Assembly (NCBI GenBank): GCA_032358255.1
Contig: JAULBX010013983.1
Span: forward strand, 32,825-96,824
Length of the DNA stretch: 64,000 bases
Reading direction: 5' to 3'
From: Heterotrichella gracilis
Lineage: Eukaryota; Sar; Xanthophyceae; Tribonematales; Xanthonemataceae
Shown: in pieces, positions 35,975-46,243 of the stretch
Position numbering within the stretch: position 1 is the stretch's first letter
Layout of the letters: the number at the start of each line of letters is the position of its first letter
Notes under the pieces: generated by a model
What the model was told of the DNA's origin: nothing
The model's database searches: none
The model's input: the letters and a program-made list of their open reading frames with translations, nothing else
Made by a program: the position numbers and the translations under genes

Positions 35975-36788
35975 CTGCACACAGGGTGCGTTGACCTGCT
36001 TGCCACAGCCATCACAGGCAGGAGGACAACCTATCTCAGGGGGATTGGCCAGGCAACAGTCGGCTACCCCGCGGGTTGCTCAAGCAAATGCTCACCCTCT
36101 GCTAGCTCACCTGCTCACTTTCAGCTGCGGTTACAACAAGCGTAATATTTGTTGCACAACTGAACACATCCCATGGTACTGTCAAGACGCAAACTTTGGC
36201 AGCATAAAAAGCCTAATAGGGTATCACTATACACAACGGGTCCTGCACTGTCTCCAATACTGTAGTCGATGAAACAAAGTTTAATCCCAAATGGCAAGTG
36301 CATCATAATTGATCCGTTTATTGATGAGCTTCCTATCCATTCAAACAGGCCAAGAGCAGTCAAGTGCTGCGCCAGAAAAAAATAAATCAATTTAAAAGGT
36401 GCTGATGAAGCCGCCAGGCTGCACAGAAACGGGGGCACATGCACGGTGTATTGGGGGAAAAAAACCAACTCCATAATGCACTGCCGGAAGTAGACGAATA
36501 CATCAATTGCACAGCACAGCAGTGTGAGGTGCCACAGACACCTGTGGCATGTTATCACGCGGGCTGCACAGTATTTGCAGTATCAGCAGAAAGGAAATTT
36601 TATTTTACTGCAAAAGCAATCCAATTGCAGATATCAATATGGAAGTAGAACAATTCGAATCAATCAACTGCAAGTGGTGCCTACCACCCATTAGTATACT
36701 CACGTGCCTTGCAAACTTGTTAGCCATCCGTTACTAACCAAGCTCATTCAGTCTTCAGATCGCCATCATCTAGAGAGTGATTCTGTCA

Positions 36789-37381
36789 TTATTCAGCAAC
36801 CTCTGGGCTTGCCTTGCTTCCAGCCTGTCCTGTGTGCTGCGCAGCAAAGAAGCCACGCAGAGGCGCAACAACGGCAGCCACCTCAGATATCATCTCCTGC
36901 ACATGCAGCAGCAGAGAAGGTGGGTACACAGTCGTGAACAATGGTTGTCTGTACAGCCCTCAATAGCAATTAACGTTCTGCTAGGGTTTAGGGTTGTTTC
37001 CAAAGGGTCTTCTTCCAATATCACTCACCGGACCAACCTTGAGCTGCACAAGGGTGTCCACAAAGTGGCCGATGACGGCGTCAAAGTGCTTCTCGTTCAG
37101 CCCAACCATCGTCTTCAGCCTCTCGTGCGCAGATTTGATGTCCCGGCCAGTGTACTCCTTCGCGCCCCCAAATGCATACGTCAAAAACAGGGCCTGCTTG
37201 CGCTTCAGCCTGCCTACAGGAATGTTGACAAAAAAGGGGGCCAGGTGGTCGTCTGCTAGGACGCGTCGGTAGAAGATGTCGACCGCTGCGGTGATGGCCA
37301 CGCTGCCCCCCAGGCGCGAGTACAGGCTGGGGGCCTGCTGCTTGAAGGCCTCGTTGGCCACCGCCAGGGATGCGTCTGCGT
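36789..37381 (-). CDS. truncated (2/2) haemoglobin, group 1 type (5' end unresolved)
   Basis: Small globin binding O2 or NO at haem; algal members are tied to nitrogen assimilation and NO dioxygenation (family knowledge). Two exons are clear: 37,381-37,029 and 36,789-36,896, joined in phase (LKVGP|EMISEVAAVVAPLRG), stop TAA at 36,789. Seen: SLYSRLGGSVAITAAVDIFY with the B10 Tyr, VLADDHLAPFF with CD1 Phe, LFLTYAFGGAKEYTG, the F8 proximal His in SAHERL, and HFDAVIGHFVDTLVQL. The first visible residues follow a splice acceptor (CCCCAG at 37,387-37,382), so an upstream exon with the start codon should lie between 37,390 and 37,810; I could not place it. The C-terminal tail (GQAGSKASPEVAE) is unremarkable. 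Confidence 0.85.
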
Positions 37382-37810
37382 CTGGGGAGCCAGGTAGGAA
37401 ATTTTATAGAGCTGCCAACTGGCATGTGATGAGCTGCCAAGTGGGCATGCACTGTGCAAAATGCATCATGAACTGCCTAGCACAAGCTGTCGCCGGAAAG
37501 GCACAACATTCGTGGTAGTGCATACAAAGCTCATGAAAATGTTGCAATGCAAGTCATGGCGTGAAATCAAGCAGTGTGACTGTGCATCTGGCATTGAGAT
37601 GCTATGCCTGTGATGTTTTGCCACAAATGCAGTATTGGAACATTAGTTGAGAAACATAGATTTCCAGGGAGACATCAGCACCAGCCCCAAAGACAGTTCA
37701 AGACCACCTTGCAAATCTGCATACCTCCAATGACAGCAGCAATATGGCAACATGATATGTACGCCCAAAGCAGTAAATTATATAAAAAAAACTGCTCAGT
37801 GCATTGTGCC

Positions 37811-40800
37811 CTAACCCACCGCAACTGGATCCGCACCTGCTGAATTCCTCCGCTGTTTTACTTTGCTGCTCAAGAGCATTTCGATACTTGCCACTGGCGT
37901 GAAGTCCTGTTGGGTGGTGACCACTACAAACGCGTGCACTGACGTGGTGGACAGCGTCTGGACATGCTTGTCTGCAGGGTTGAGCGTGAAAGCCTGCACA
38001 ACGCAAACACATGTACTGATAGCTCAAATACTGAACATCTTGAAATGGAACATCTCTCTCTTTGTAAGAATGACTAAATGTGTTCATCTCCCTCATTCGT
38101 ATTGCAAGGTTAGTAGCAAAAGGCCCCATTTAATTAATTTCTGTGGAATGCAAACAGAAATGGTCAGTGGGGCAAAAGCTCTACAGGCGCACGATCAATT
38201 ATGTAATTACACCAAAGAAGCCTTGCATAGCATGAATGTCCCAGGTCTGACAACCCTTGCACAGTGTCAATCGGAGTGGTGCAAACCGCCCAGATACGTG
38301 CTCTCCTAGCCTCTGGAACCCTAGAAACAGCTGGCTCCTCTCCCGGGCTCAAGCCTCCACCTCCCATACCTCAAACCCTAAACCTTATACCCAAATACCT
38401 GCTCTCCCAGCCTCTGAAACCCCAGGACCAGCTGGCTCCTCTCCCGGGCTCGAGCCGCCACCTCCCAGAAGCTGAGCTTCTCCAGCGGGTGCAGCAGGCT
38501 GCCAGCTGGCGAGATTCGCAGCCTGTGCTGCCCCAGCAGGTCTAGAATGACTGGCAGGATGAAGGGCGAGTGGGCCACCATGGCCAGCGTGGCAGTCAGC
38601 AGCTCGTTGGAGTAGAGCAGGTCAGCTAGCTTCCAGTCCTGCCAGGTAATGAGTTACAGCAGTTGAGTCACCGCCAATGGCTTTTTCATGACTTTGGGAC
38701 ATATCTGGAGGTCCCCCCTAACACACGTCATCACTGAACGGGAGGAAAAAGCGTCGTGGTCAGCAGTCCGCTGGAGTAGAGCAAGTCAGCCAGCTTCCAG
38801 TCCTGCGAGGTAATGAGCCACAGCAGTTGAGGGCAGGCAGCACCACAAATGTAGGTACAGCGTTCACAACAGGTACCCGCAATGGGCTGTTCGAACACAC
38901 CTTTTGCTTAGTGTGCATGCATGGCCGGAAGGAGGTTCCGCAATGCCAGTCGTGCCAGCATTTGTACATGGCATGTTTACCACCTCAGCGCCAACAAAGA
39001 TGTAATCAAGCTTCAGAAACATAGGTTCTGAGTTTAGGGTTTCCTTACCGGTAGGCACACAGAGTTTGCTGAGTCATCCGTGAGCTGGGCCACCACGTGA
39101 CAGGACCTGATGGCATTGCCCAGCTTGTCAAGCCAGGTGATGCCGGTGTCCCCTTGCTTCAGCTTCTGGTTGTTTGCGAGGAGCTTGTGTTGCTGCAGAT
39201 CTCTGCGGTGCAAACATGATGTGTTGCTCAATTACAAAATCAACCCTTTTGTGTTGTTGACATCAGATGCTTGGCGAGGGGTGTCAGCTTTGCAGTAAGT
39301 AACTTTTTGGGTCTTTGTGCTGATCATATTTACACGAGTGACATCAAAGGACATCGGATTACCAGTTGGGCAGGCACTTCACTAACTGACTCTTAACAAC
39401 ATTGCATTGTGGATGTTTGTGTGCTATGTGACACAAGCAATTGCAACAACATTGCTCACCCTTATGGCTGCCATTAAATGGCATAAGGGTCTCAACAACA
39501 TACTCATGTCCTTGTGTGTGATTGTGCAAACAGCCGTTTGCTCGTCTCACCTGATTGCTAACAACCTGGTAATGGTGGCAAGGTCTGCAGACCTGCTGTT
39601 GTCGTCCTCACCATGCAGCAACAAAACAGCTGTGAATCTGTCCAGGCGCAGTTTTTCCAGCTGCTTGCGCATATCTGCCATCGAAATGACTCATCAGGTT
39701 TTGAAGATGGATACTGTGGATGTGAGGATCCACAGGGTATTTACCATTGTTGGTTCTAGACACAGCTCTCTACCCGGGTGGCCAACCCTATATTGCGCTG
39801 AGCAAGTGCGCATGAATACCCTACCAATATGCCCTTGGTGATGACGCAATGTGACATGTCGATGCATGTTTATCAAGCAGATCAGCCATTACTGCATAAG
39901 CAACTTGTGCTTAGATGCGCACTCGGAAGCACTCCCTATCCTTGCTGTATCAACCAGCACTTCAGTGCCTTAGAAAGCATTGTTTTATGGTGACAATTTG
40001 TACTACACTGGTGCAGGATGTGTTAACATTGTAATTGCATACCTGGGCTTCCCACCAGCTCCTCTTGATCCCAGAAGATTGTCAGATTGTGCAGATCCGA
40101 CTGTTGCAGATCCAGATCAGCTCTCAACAAGGCTTCTCGCCGCTCCTCAGGAGCCAGCTGCAGCAGAATTTCGACAAGTCAATACAACTCCAAGCAGCAT
40201 TAAACATTGAATATGGTCTCACACAAGGGTCTCAAACGAGGGTCTACATATATGCATTGCTATGCCATCAATATCTAGACTGGAATTGCACAGCATTGCA
40301 CCATACAGTCAAGTTGACCCTGGCTGCATTGTCTATTTCTGGCTGACATCTGTAGAGATAATCAAGTTGACCCTGGCTGCATTGGCTATTTCCACCTGGC
40401 GTCTGTCGGCCAGGCACATTCAAAATGGTACAAACAAATGCCAGGACACGACTGAGTGGCGCATGCTAAGCTAAGCCTTGTGCAAGGTTGATTGCTGATC
40501 TGGCCTTTGTGGCTGGTATGCGTGTAATAATAACAATAATAATAATAACAATAACAATAACAATAACAATAACAATAACAATAACAATAATAATAATAAT
40601 CTGTCGACCCATGGCAGGTTACCTGGTTGAATAGGTACACCTCTGATATCCAGGCACAACCATTGTGTTGAGCAGCTGCAGCATGGTTGCCGTCGCAGGG
40701 CTCCAGCCAATGATGAGGATGCTTGCATGATCAATTACACTGGATTTGCAAGCATGGCACCGTACAAGTAGTTTACCCATGTTACAATAGTTGCTGTATT

Positions 40801-43800
40801 CCGCCTGGCATCTGTCGTCCACAGCAGGTTTATTCAGGTAACCTACCTGGTTGAAGAGGTGCACCTCCGATCCAGGCACCACCATTGTGTTGAGCAGCTG
40901 CAGCATGGTTGCCATTGCAGGGCTCCAGCCAATGATGAGGATGCGCCCGGGCGGTTCAGGCTCCTCTGGCGGAGGGTCGTCAGAGATGACATGCATTGCA
41001 GTCGTGTCACTTGGTTTCACCTGGTCTGATGGGCTGGCCAGCACAATGACTTCATCACCTGCAACAAACAACTGCTTCAGATTACACGCAACTATGGTCC
41101 AGAAGCACGTGCTCATGCTGCAGTGTACAAATAGCTGCAACTGCTCAGTGATGGGGCAAAACTATGATTTAATACAGCTCCCGACTCGTTTTCTGGTGAG
41201 TCACCACTATACGGATAGATAGCAAGCCGAACACAGAGGCCCTCATAGCATGCCTGGTATGACTCCTGGCCCAGGTGGCATGGTGAGCACAAAAGCAAAC
41301 AGTATACACCATGTAGCTGGACATGATATACACGATGCATTTCCCATATGCAGCATATCCGTGTACCAACCTGGTGCTAGCAGCATGTCATCAGCGGGGT
41401 TGATGAGCACCTTCCCGGTGTCATGCTGCATGACGCCCAGTGGCACTGCACTCTGGAACAGCCCTGGCAGCTCCATGAACCTCCTGCCAGCCAGCTGCGG
41501 CCAAGTCCTGCGCACATCGAGGTATGCATGGTTACGTTCTACGCATATCGAGGAATGCAGTGGTTGGTGGAGTGGGGCAAGAAACGTAAGCAAGGTTGTA
41601 TGTGGCTGCAATACTCCCCCCTGGCCCATGGTTTTTGCAAGTCAAGTTGTGGCAATGGCAGTTCACACATACTGTGGCAATGGCAGTTCACACATACTGT
41701 GGCAATGGCAGTTCACACATACTGTGCTCGCTATGCTGCCGTGCAGCCACTGACAAAGATAATCAACCTTGCTGTTGCACCAACCTGCAGGTGATTTGCG
41801 CGTTGTCCTCCCCTAGAAGCTGAGTCCACAGGTCTGCAACTGCTGCTTCCCTCACAGCGTGCACCAGGAAGTGTGCCATGAGGACCCGCATGGGCACCAC
41901 CTGCATGTTTGCCCAGGGTTCATATTTACCCTAAATCCTAAGACCTGGACCCTAAACTATAAACAGTGCACCAGGAAGTGCGCCAGGAGGACCCGCATGG
42001 GCACCACCTGCACCTAGTAAATTTATTGATTTATATATCGTGCTCCACCCCTTGGTGACTAGATCATTGATGAAATGATATACAATAAATGTGCACATTG
42101 GCACACCACCACAGCAGTTTAAAGCCATCACAGCTACCTGTTAGTTGCCCACCTGTACATCCAGCGCGCTGGCTGCCATCATAGACACCAAGGTGCCCAG
42201 GTATTTGGGCTTAGGGTTCTAGGGTTTAGGGTTTAGGGTTGCCCACCTGTACATCCAGCGCACTGGCTGCCATCATAGACACCAGCTGCGCAGCCGAAGT
42301 CTCCTGGGCAGATACTACAACGCGCGCCTGCAGCAGACAGATAGCACTCAGTGTCACTCCAGGGGTACGCACCAACCATACATGTGCTGTTGAAGCACCA
42401 CCTGGATACTGTTGTACGTTATCACCATCCGTAATGTATTTATTTATTTCTCTACCCACAAGTACAGTTACACAAGTACCTTTTGAAATTAAAAACAGAG
42501 ATAAACGTCACAATTAACCAAAACACTGAAATTACATGTGGCAATGCGACACACGCCGCCCCAGCTGTACTTCTTCCCCCTGTCCGCCTCACCCTTAGCG
42601 CGCTCCCCTTGATCTTCAGGTCCTCGTGCACCTGCAGCAGCACCAGCAGCATGCGCAGCACCTGGCTGTCCCCCGCGCTGCCTGGCGCAGGACCCCCCAG
42701 CAGGATGATTCGGCTAGCCTTGCCCACGGACACGCGGGCCAGGCTGGCGCGCGACCAGGGCTGCCCGCACCTGCATGAGCGATGCAGCTCAGAACCCTTG
42801 CATCAGGGTCCATGCACCCTCATAGGCTGGGTACCAGCTCCAAAAATTGGAACTTTTTGTAAATGCATACCAAGTGTCCAAATATTACATCAGGGGTGTT
42901 GTTTATAGTGCTTTTCCTCTCAGTATTCTAATTTTACACTGCGACGACTTTGACGCAAACCACAGCAGACCTGAACAGGCGAATGTAGCAGTGATCAGAT
43001 CACATAAAATAAAGACCAATTCAATCCCATCTGATCCAGATCAAGTCACACCTGAACACCAGGCGGATGCTGCAGTGGAAATATAAAATAAAATAAAAAC
43101 AAATTAATTCAAGCCGCACCTGAATACCAGGCGGATGCTGCTGTGAAAAAAAGAAAATAAAATCAAATTAATTCAAATCGCACCTGAACACCAGGCGGAT
43201 CCTTCTGTGGTCAATGTCCCACGATGCAGCTGCTTCCTCCATGGAGGCTTTGTCCATGACATCAGACAGCACCACCACCGTGTGGGGCTCATGCGACTTC
43301 TCCGGACCCCCTTCCCCCCCCTTCATGCGCTCCAGCAGGAAATTCAGCTGGTTGGACCACCCCTACGTGGCAGGCGGCACACCCAGATTCAGTGACAAGG
43401 TTGCAGATTAATATGCAACCTGTTCATGGTTCACGCCCGTGCCATGCATGCAAGTCAGAACCTGCCGTTAGAGTTTGACACAATGCTTCTGCCCAGATTT
43501 TGAGTTGAACCACATTGCGCAGTCACCTCCGCCCGAGGGATCCATCAAAACCGTCGTATGCCCAATGGGGTTGTGGCATGCACAGGCCGCAATCCAACGC
43601 TGCCCAGGCCCAATGTCAACCATCAACATGCACCAGCTTGCAAGCAGCCAAACCACATTGCTCCACGCCAACACCCCAACACCCCAACACCCAAAACCAG
43701 CCTCCAGCCACCAGCATCCCTGCCTCCCCTCCACCCACCCACCACCACTTCCCACCACCCCCCACTCACCAGCACCAGCGTGTGCCCGCTGGCCACCACA

Positions 43801-44839
43801 TCCCCCTTGCCCTGCCGCAGGTCCTCAAGCGCGCTGGACACCCTGTCCGTGACTATGCCCACCAGCAGCGCACCCAGCACCATGCCGCTGCAGCTGAGAG
43901 CAAGCGCCACCAGGCGGTACATGATGTGGAGTGCGTGGTCGTCATCGTCCTCGCCACTGCAGTTGGGGGAATATTTCATGTACAAAGAGATTGTAACCCT
44001 TTGCATATAAGTGCATATATTTTTCTTGATGAAAATCTCTGAATTTTCCCCAATACAGACGTCTTTTAATATAAAATCATATCATCAAGAGAAAAGTCAG
44101 CGCCAGCGCCACCAGGTGGTACACGATGTGGAGCGCGTGGTCGTCGTCGTCCTCGCCGCTGCAGGGCGGCAAAGTACTTGTAGGAAGATAGTATATACTC
44201 TCATCATGAAGTACTAAATCTATGATAAATATTTAGTACTAAAGTAATAAATACATTTATTTACTTATACTTACATTCTCTTCTAACTGTATCGCTGGAG
44301 CGCATGTAAGTGAGTAATACATACCATGCTACGTTCAATATAAAACCTTCCATCCATTACTTGAAGGGCCATTGCTGCGGGACCATGCAATGACTGCAGT
44401 GGCACTCACAGCCCTGCCCATGCCTAGCCCAGCTGCTAGGGTTTTCCCGCACCTCTCAAACCCCAACAGGTCCAGCGTCTTCCACAGCGCTGCCTGCACA
44501 TGCGGCTCCCCAGTAACAAGCAGCGCCACGGTCCCCACACCCATCACAGCCAGGTTGAGCACCAGCAGCAGCATGGCTGTGCCGCTGCTGTTGGACGAAA
44601 ACCACACCGCGGCGGCATGCTGGAGCCTTTGGATGCCCACCCTCGCGCGCAAACCTACCCAGAACAGGAGCACGATGGCTGCGCACGTGCTTGGCAGCTG
44701 CAGCGATGGGAGCCAAGCTTCGTGGTTGGCGTCAGCTGACCCCGCTGGTTGGCTGGTGTCGAGTGTGTTGGGGCATGCTTGGCTGCCAGAGGTGAGGAGC
44801 TCCACCTGGTGCTGGAGCTTGGCCAGCTGCTCAGCCACG
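37811..44839 (-). CDS. CASTOR/POLLUX-like ion channel (5' end unresolved)
   Basis: Green-lineage cation channel of nuclear or plastid envelopes (plant CASTOR/POLLUX/DMI1). Thirteen exons chain in phase: 44839-44453, 43956-43770, 43362-43184, 42770-42593, 42327-42247, 41900-41785, 41507-41371, 41058-40847, 40157-40043, 39674-39551, 39202-39049, 38638-38399, 37993-37811; about 764 aa. Seen: N-terminal helices (CAAIVLLFWVGL, MLLLVLNLAVMGVGTVALLV); HALHIMYRLVALALSCSGMV, then LGALLVGIVTDRVSSALEDL; GHTLVLGWSNQLNFLLERM; RASLARVSVGKASRIILLGG; GRILIIGWSPAMATMLQLL; LLYSNELLTATLAMVAHSP; SVHAFVVVTTQQDF at the end. These align by eye, in order, with the channel pore and RCK-like (Castor_Poll_mid) regions. 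The first exon follows a TTTTGCAG acceptor, so a further 5' exon is missing. Many introns carry copies of exon edges. Confidence 0.85.
38294..38398 (-). repeat. donor-side copy of CASTOR-like exon 12
   Basis: The end of exon 12 (plus-strand about 38,396-38,470: TACCTGCTCTCCCAGCCTCT ... CAGCTGGCTCCTCTCCCGGG) is copied at about 38,297-38,372 with the same order and the same junction. AAACCCTAAACC sits between the copies. Confidence 0.75.
38639..38820 (-). repeat. acceptor-side copy of CASTOR-like exon 12
   Basis: The start of exon 12 (plus-strand about 38,600-38,655: GAGTAGAGCAGGTCAGCTAG, then TTCCAGTCCTGCCAGGTAAT) is repeated at about 38,770-38,818 with the same TTCCAGTCCTGC and GGTAATGAG. 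The same exon therefore has a copy at each of its two ends. Confidence 0.75.
40527..40601. repeat. AATAAC/AAT microsatellite
   Basis: About 75 bases of AATAAT and AACAAT hexamer units in the intron between exons 8 and 9 of the CASTOR-like gene. It opens false Tyr/Cys- and Leu-rich frames on the minus strand. Confidence 0.9.
40619..40735 (-). repeat. copy of CASTOR-like exon 8 end inside the intron
   Basis: Plus-strand 40,620-40,730 repeats 40,840-40,950 (ACCTGGTTGAA, CCAGGCAC, CACCATTGTGTTGAGCAGCT, GCATGGTTGCC, AGGGCTCCAGCCAATGATGA). On the minus strand it still encodes ILIIGWSPATATMLQLLNTM, one residue different from the real exon. About 220 bases separate the copies, and CGCCTGGC(A/G)TCTGTC lies near both. 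Confidence 0.85.
41652..41726. repeat. 25-bp tandem repeat, three exact units
   Basis: GGCAATGGCAGTTCACACAT followed by ACTGT, three exact head-to-tail units in the intron between exons 6 and 7 of the CASTOR-like gene. The identity of the units points to a recent duplication. Confidence 0.9.
41964..42013 (-). repeat. acceptor-side copy of CASTOR-like exon 6
   Basis: Plus-strand GTGCACCAGGAAGTGCGCCA, then GGAGGACCCGCATGGGCACC, copies 41,860-41,903 (the start of exon 6 on the minus strand), including the CACCTGCA acceptor. Spacing is about 105 bases, with CCCTAAATCCTAAGACC between. Confidence 0.8.
42148..42246 (-). repeat. donor-side copy of CASTOR-like exon 5 with telomeric spacer
   Basis: Plus-strand 42,147-42,196 (TTGCCCACCTGTACATCCAG, CGCGCTGGCTGCCATCATAG) copies 42,239-42,290. 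The gap at about 42,208-42,238 is nearly pure telomeric repeat (TAGGGTTTAGGGTTTAGGGT). Confidence 0.85.
43045..43183 (-). repeat. two extra donor-side copies of CASTOR-like exon 3
   Basis: CACCTGAACACCAGGCGGAT is present at about 43,049, 43,117 (one mismatch) and 43,181. The last is the true exon end. AATAAAATAAA-type spacers and AAATTAATTCAA follow each unit, so the duplicated unit is about 66 bp including intron sequence. Confidence 0.85.
44093..44165 (-). repeat. acceptor-side copy of CASTOR-like exon 2
   Basis: Plus-strand AGCGCCACCAGGTGGTACAC, GATGTGGAGCGCGTGGTCGT, CCTCGCCGCTGCAG copies 43,904-43,963 (the start of exon 2), including its CTGCAG acceptor, about 204 bases away. Splicing from exon 1 into this copy would also be in frame at first, so it could act as a cryptic acceptor. 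Confidence 0.8.
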
Positions 44840-46243
44840 CTGCAAAATTAACATAGGTGTTAAAGCAGCAACATAGTGTGGCATAAGCTGACCTCGCTGC
44901 AAGAGGGCCGAATGAGCTAGCAGTTGGACGTTCCACTGGAGTTGTCCATGACCATGCATGCAGTGAGATCTCAGCCACCATGCAATTGGTCCACAGCTTT
45001 TAAAAGCATACCTTTTACAATACCGTCATTCTCACTATTACAGTATACTGAGCCCCTAATCAGTTGCGTGCACACTGACCTTGTGGGTATTGTGTGCTGG
45101 CCTAATTGGGTTAACAGTGCGCCACGGGGTCCTAACCGCGTGTGTATTGGCACCACAAAAGCTGGCATACATTATAAGCAACGTACACTGTTATTGGTGG
45201 CAGTTAAGAGGGTGTACGTGTGTTTAAATTGAGCACCTAGCCACAACGCAGCATATGCATGCATGCATGCATCGTGCCTCTCAGCTATCACAGGGCAGTA
45301 GGTCCTGTATAGAGGTCAAAAGACCTTGCGAACCAGTTCACTTAGCCACTGAAACAGTCTTCAAAGTGTTTGCAGTGGTCCGTGCAGAGGTTCTAGCTAA
45401 CTGGGCAAGTGTGGAGCCATATGTACATTCGTGGGTAGCAATACAACACGCCGAGGATTACGCCACCATAGCGGTTCTTATATCACGACAGCCAGGAACT
45501 AACCTTAACAGCGCGTTGCTGCAGTTCATCGTAACGCAGTGGCCGTCCATTGGTGTCTGGTTACACGTAGTAGCAAAGGCAAGTGTCCATACTAGTCGGC
45601 AGTTTGCTGGTCGCCAATTTGAGCTGAGCCCAGCTCTTCGAACAAACACTGCAAGTATTCTCGAGTACGTTATTCAGGTCCCTCATTGCAGTGGTTGTTT
45701 AGGTTGTCGGCTGTAACGAGGACATGTCCTCAAATATTGTCGACTTGTCACAGGTGGCTGAGGTGAAACCCTAAACCCTAAACCACCAATGCGCCCATTG
45801 GTGATGTCCAGTTGCTTGCAGAAATGTTGACCCTAAGCTTCTCCTTTCGGAATTCCCTGGACAGAGCTTCGTGCCACATGAAGTAGTGTGCGTTACACGC
45901 TGTGGGCCAAGTTACCGACACAGACGCGGGGATCACAAGGCGCACTTGCTCTGCCAGCGCAAGTACAGCTATGGTGTGTCTAGATCTGAGGTGAAAAGTG
46001 GAGCTCGTTGAAGGGCGTTGCTTGTACGTGATGATGCCCCATCAACGCGCACACATATTCACAACACGCACAGTGTGTCACCCCTGCTGTGCAGCCATCC
46101 CTAACGCAAGTTGCGCAAATGCCCGTCTCCCAATCCGAAAACCCTCCCCTAAGCTTTTCCCCTATCCTGGTGGAGCAACGAGAAACCCTTGCCACAATTT
46201 CACCCCTTGTAGCTAACACAAACAGAAACCCTCGTCAGGGTTT
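44840..46243. other. intergenic interval with a possible missing 5' exon
   Basis: Lies between the visible 5' side of the CASTOR-like gene and the stop of the VARICOSE-like gene, both on the minus strand. It should contain the first exon and promoter of the channel. A 153-codon + frame (45,255-45,716) has ordinary composition but no recognisable domain, so it is noted without being called. ACCCTAAACCCTAAACC lies at 45,767-45,784. Confidence 0.45.

Noticed and set aside
40619-40735. Second functional copy of the CASTOR RCK-like exon (ILIIGWSP...)
   Set aside because: Although still coding-like, it lies within the intron next to a microsatellite, and its continuation (PGYQRCTYSTR) loses the frame where the real exon reads PGSEVHLFNQ.
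42205-42240. Chromosome end or telomere
   Set aside because: Only about 30 bases of heptamer, flanked by the same gene on both sides; it is an interstitial motif.
43184-43362. Frameshift in the G-run of CASTOR-like exon 3
   Set aside because: On recount of the eight-G tract the frame is continuous (ERMKGGEGGPEKS), so no lesion is needed.
45255-45716. 153-codon + frame with ordinary composition
   Set aside because: No recognisable family and no splice context; could be chance in a 1.4-kb gap, so it is mentioned only in the interval note.
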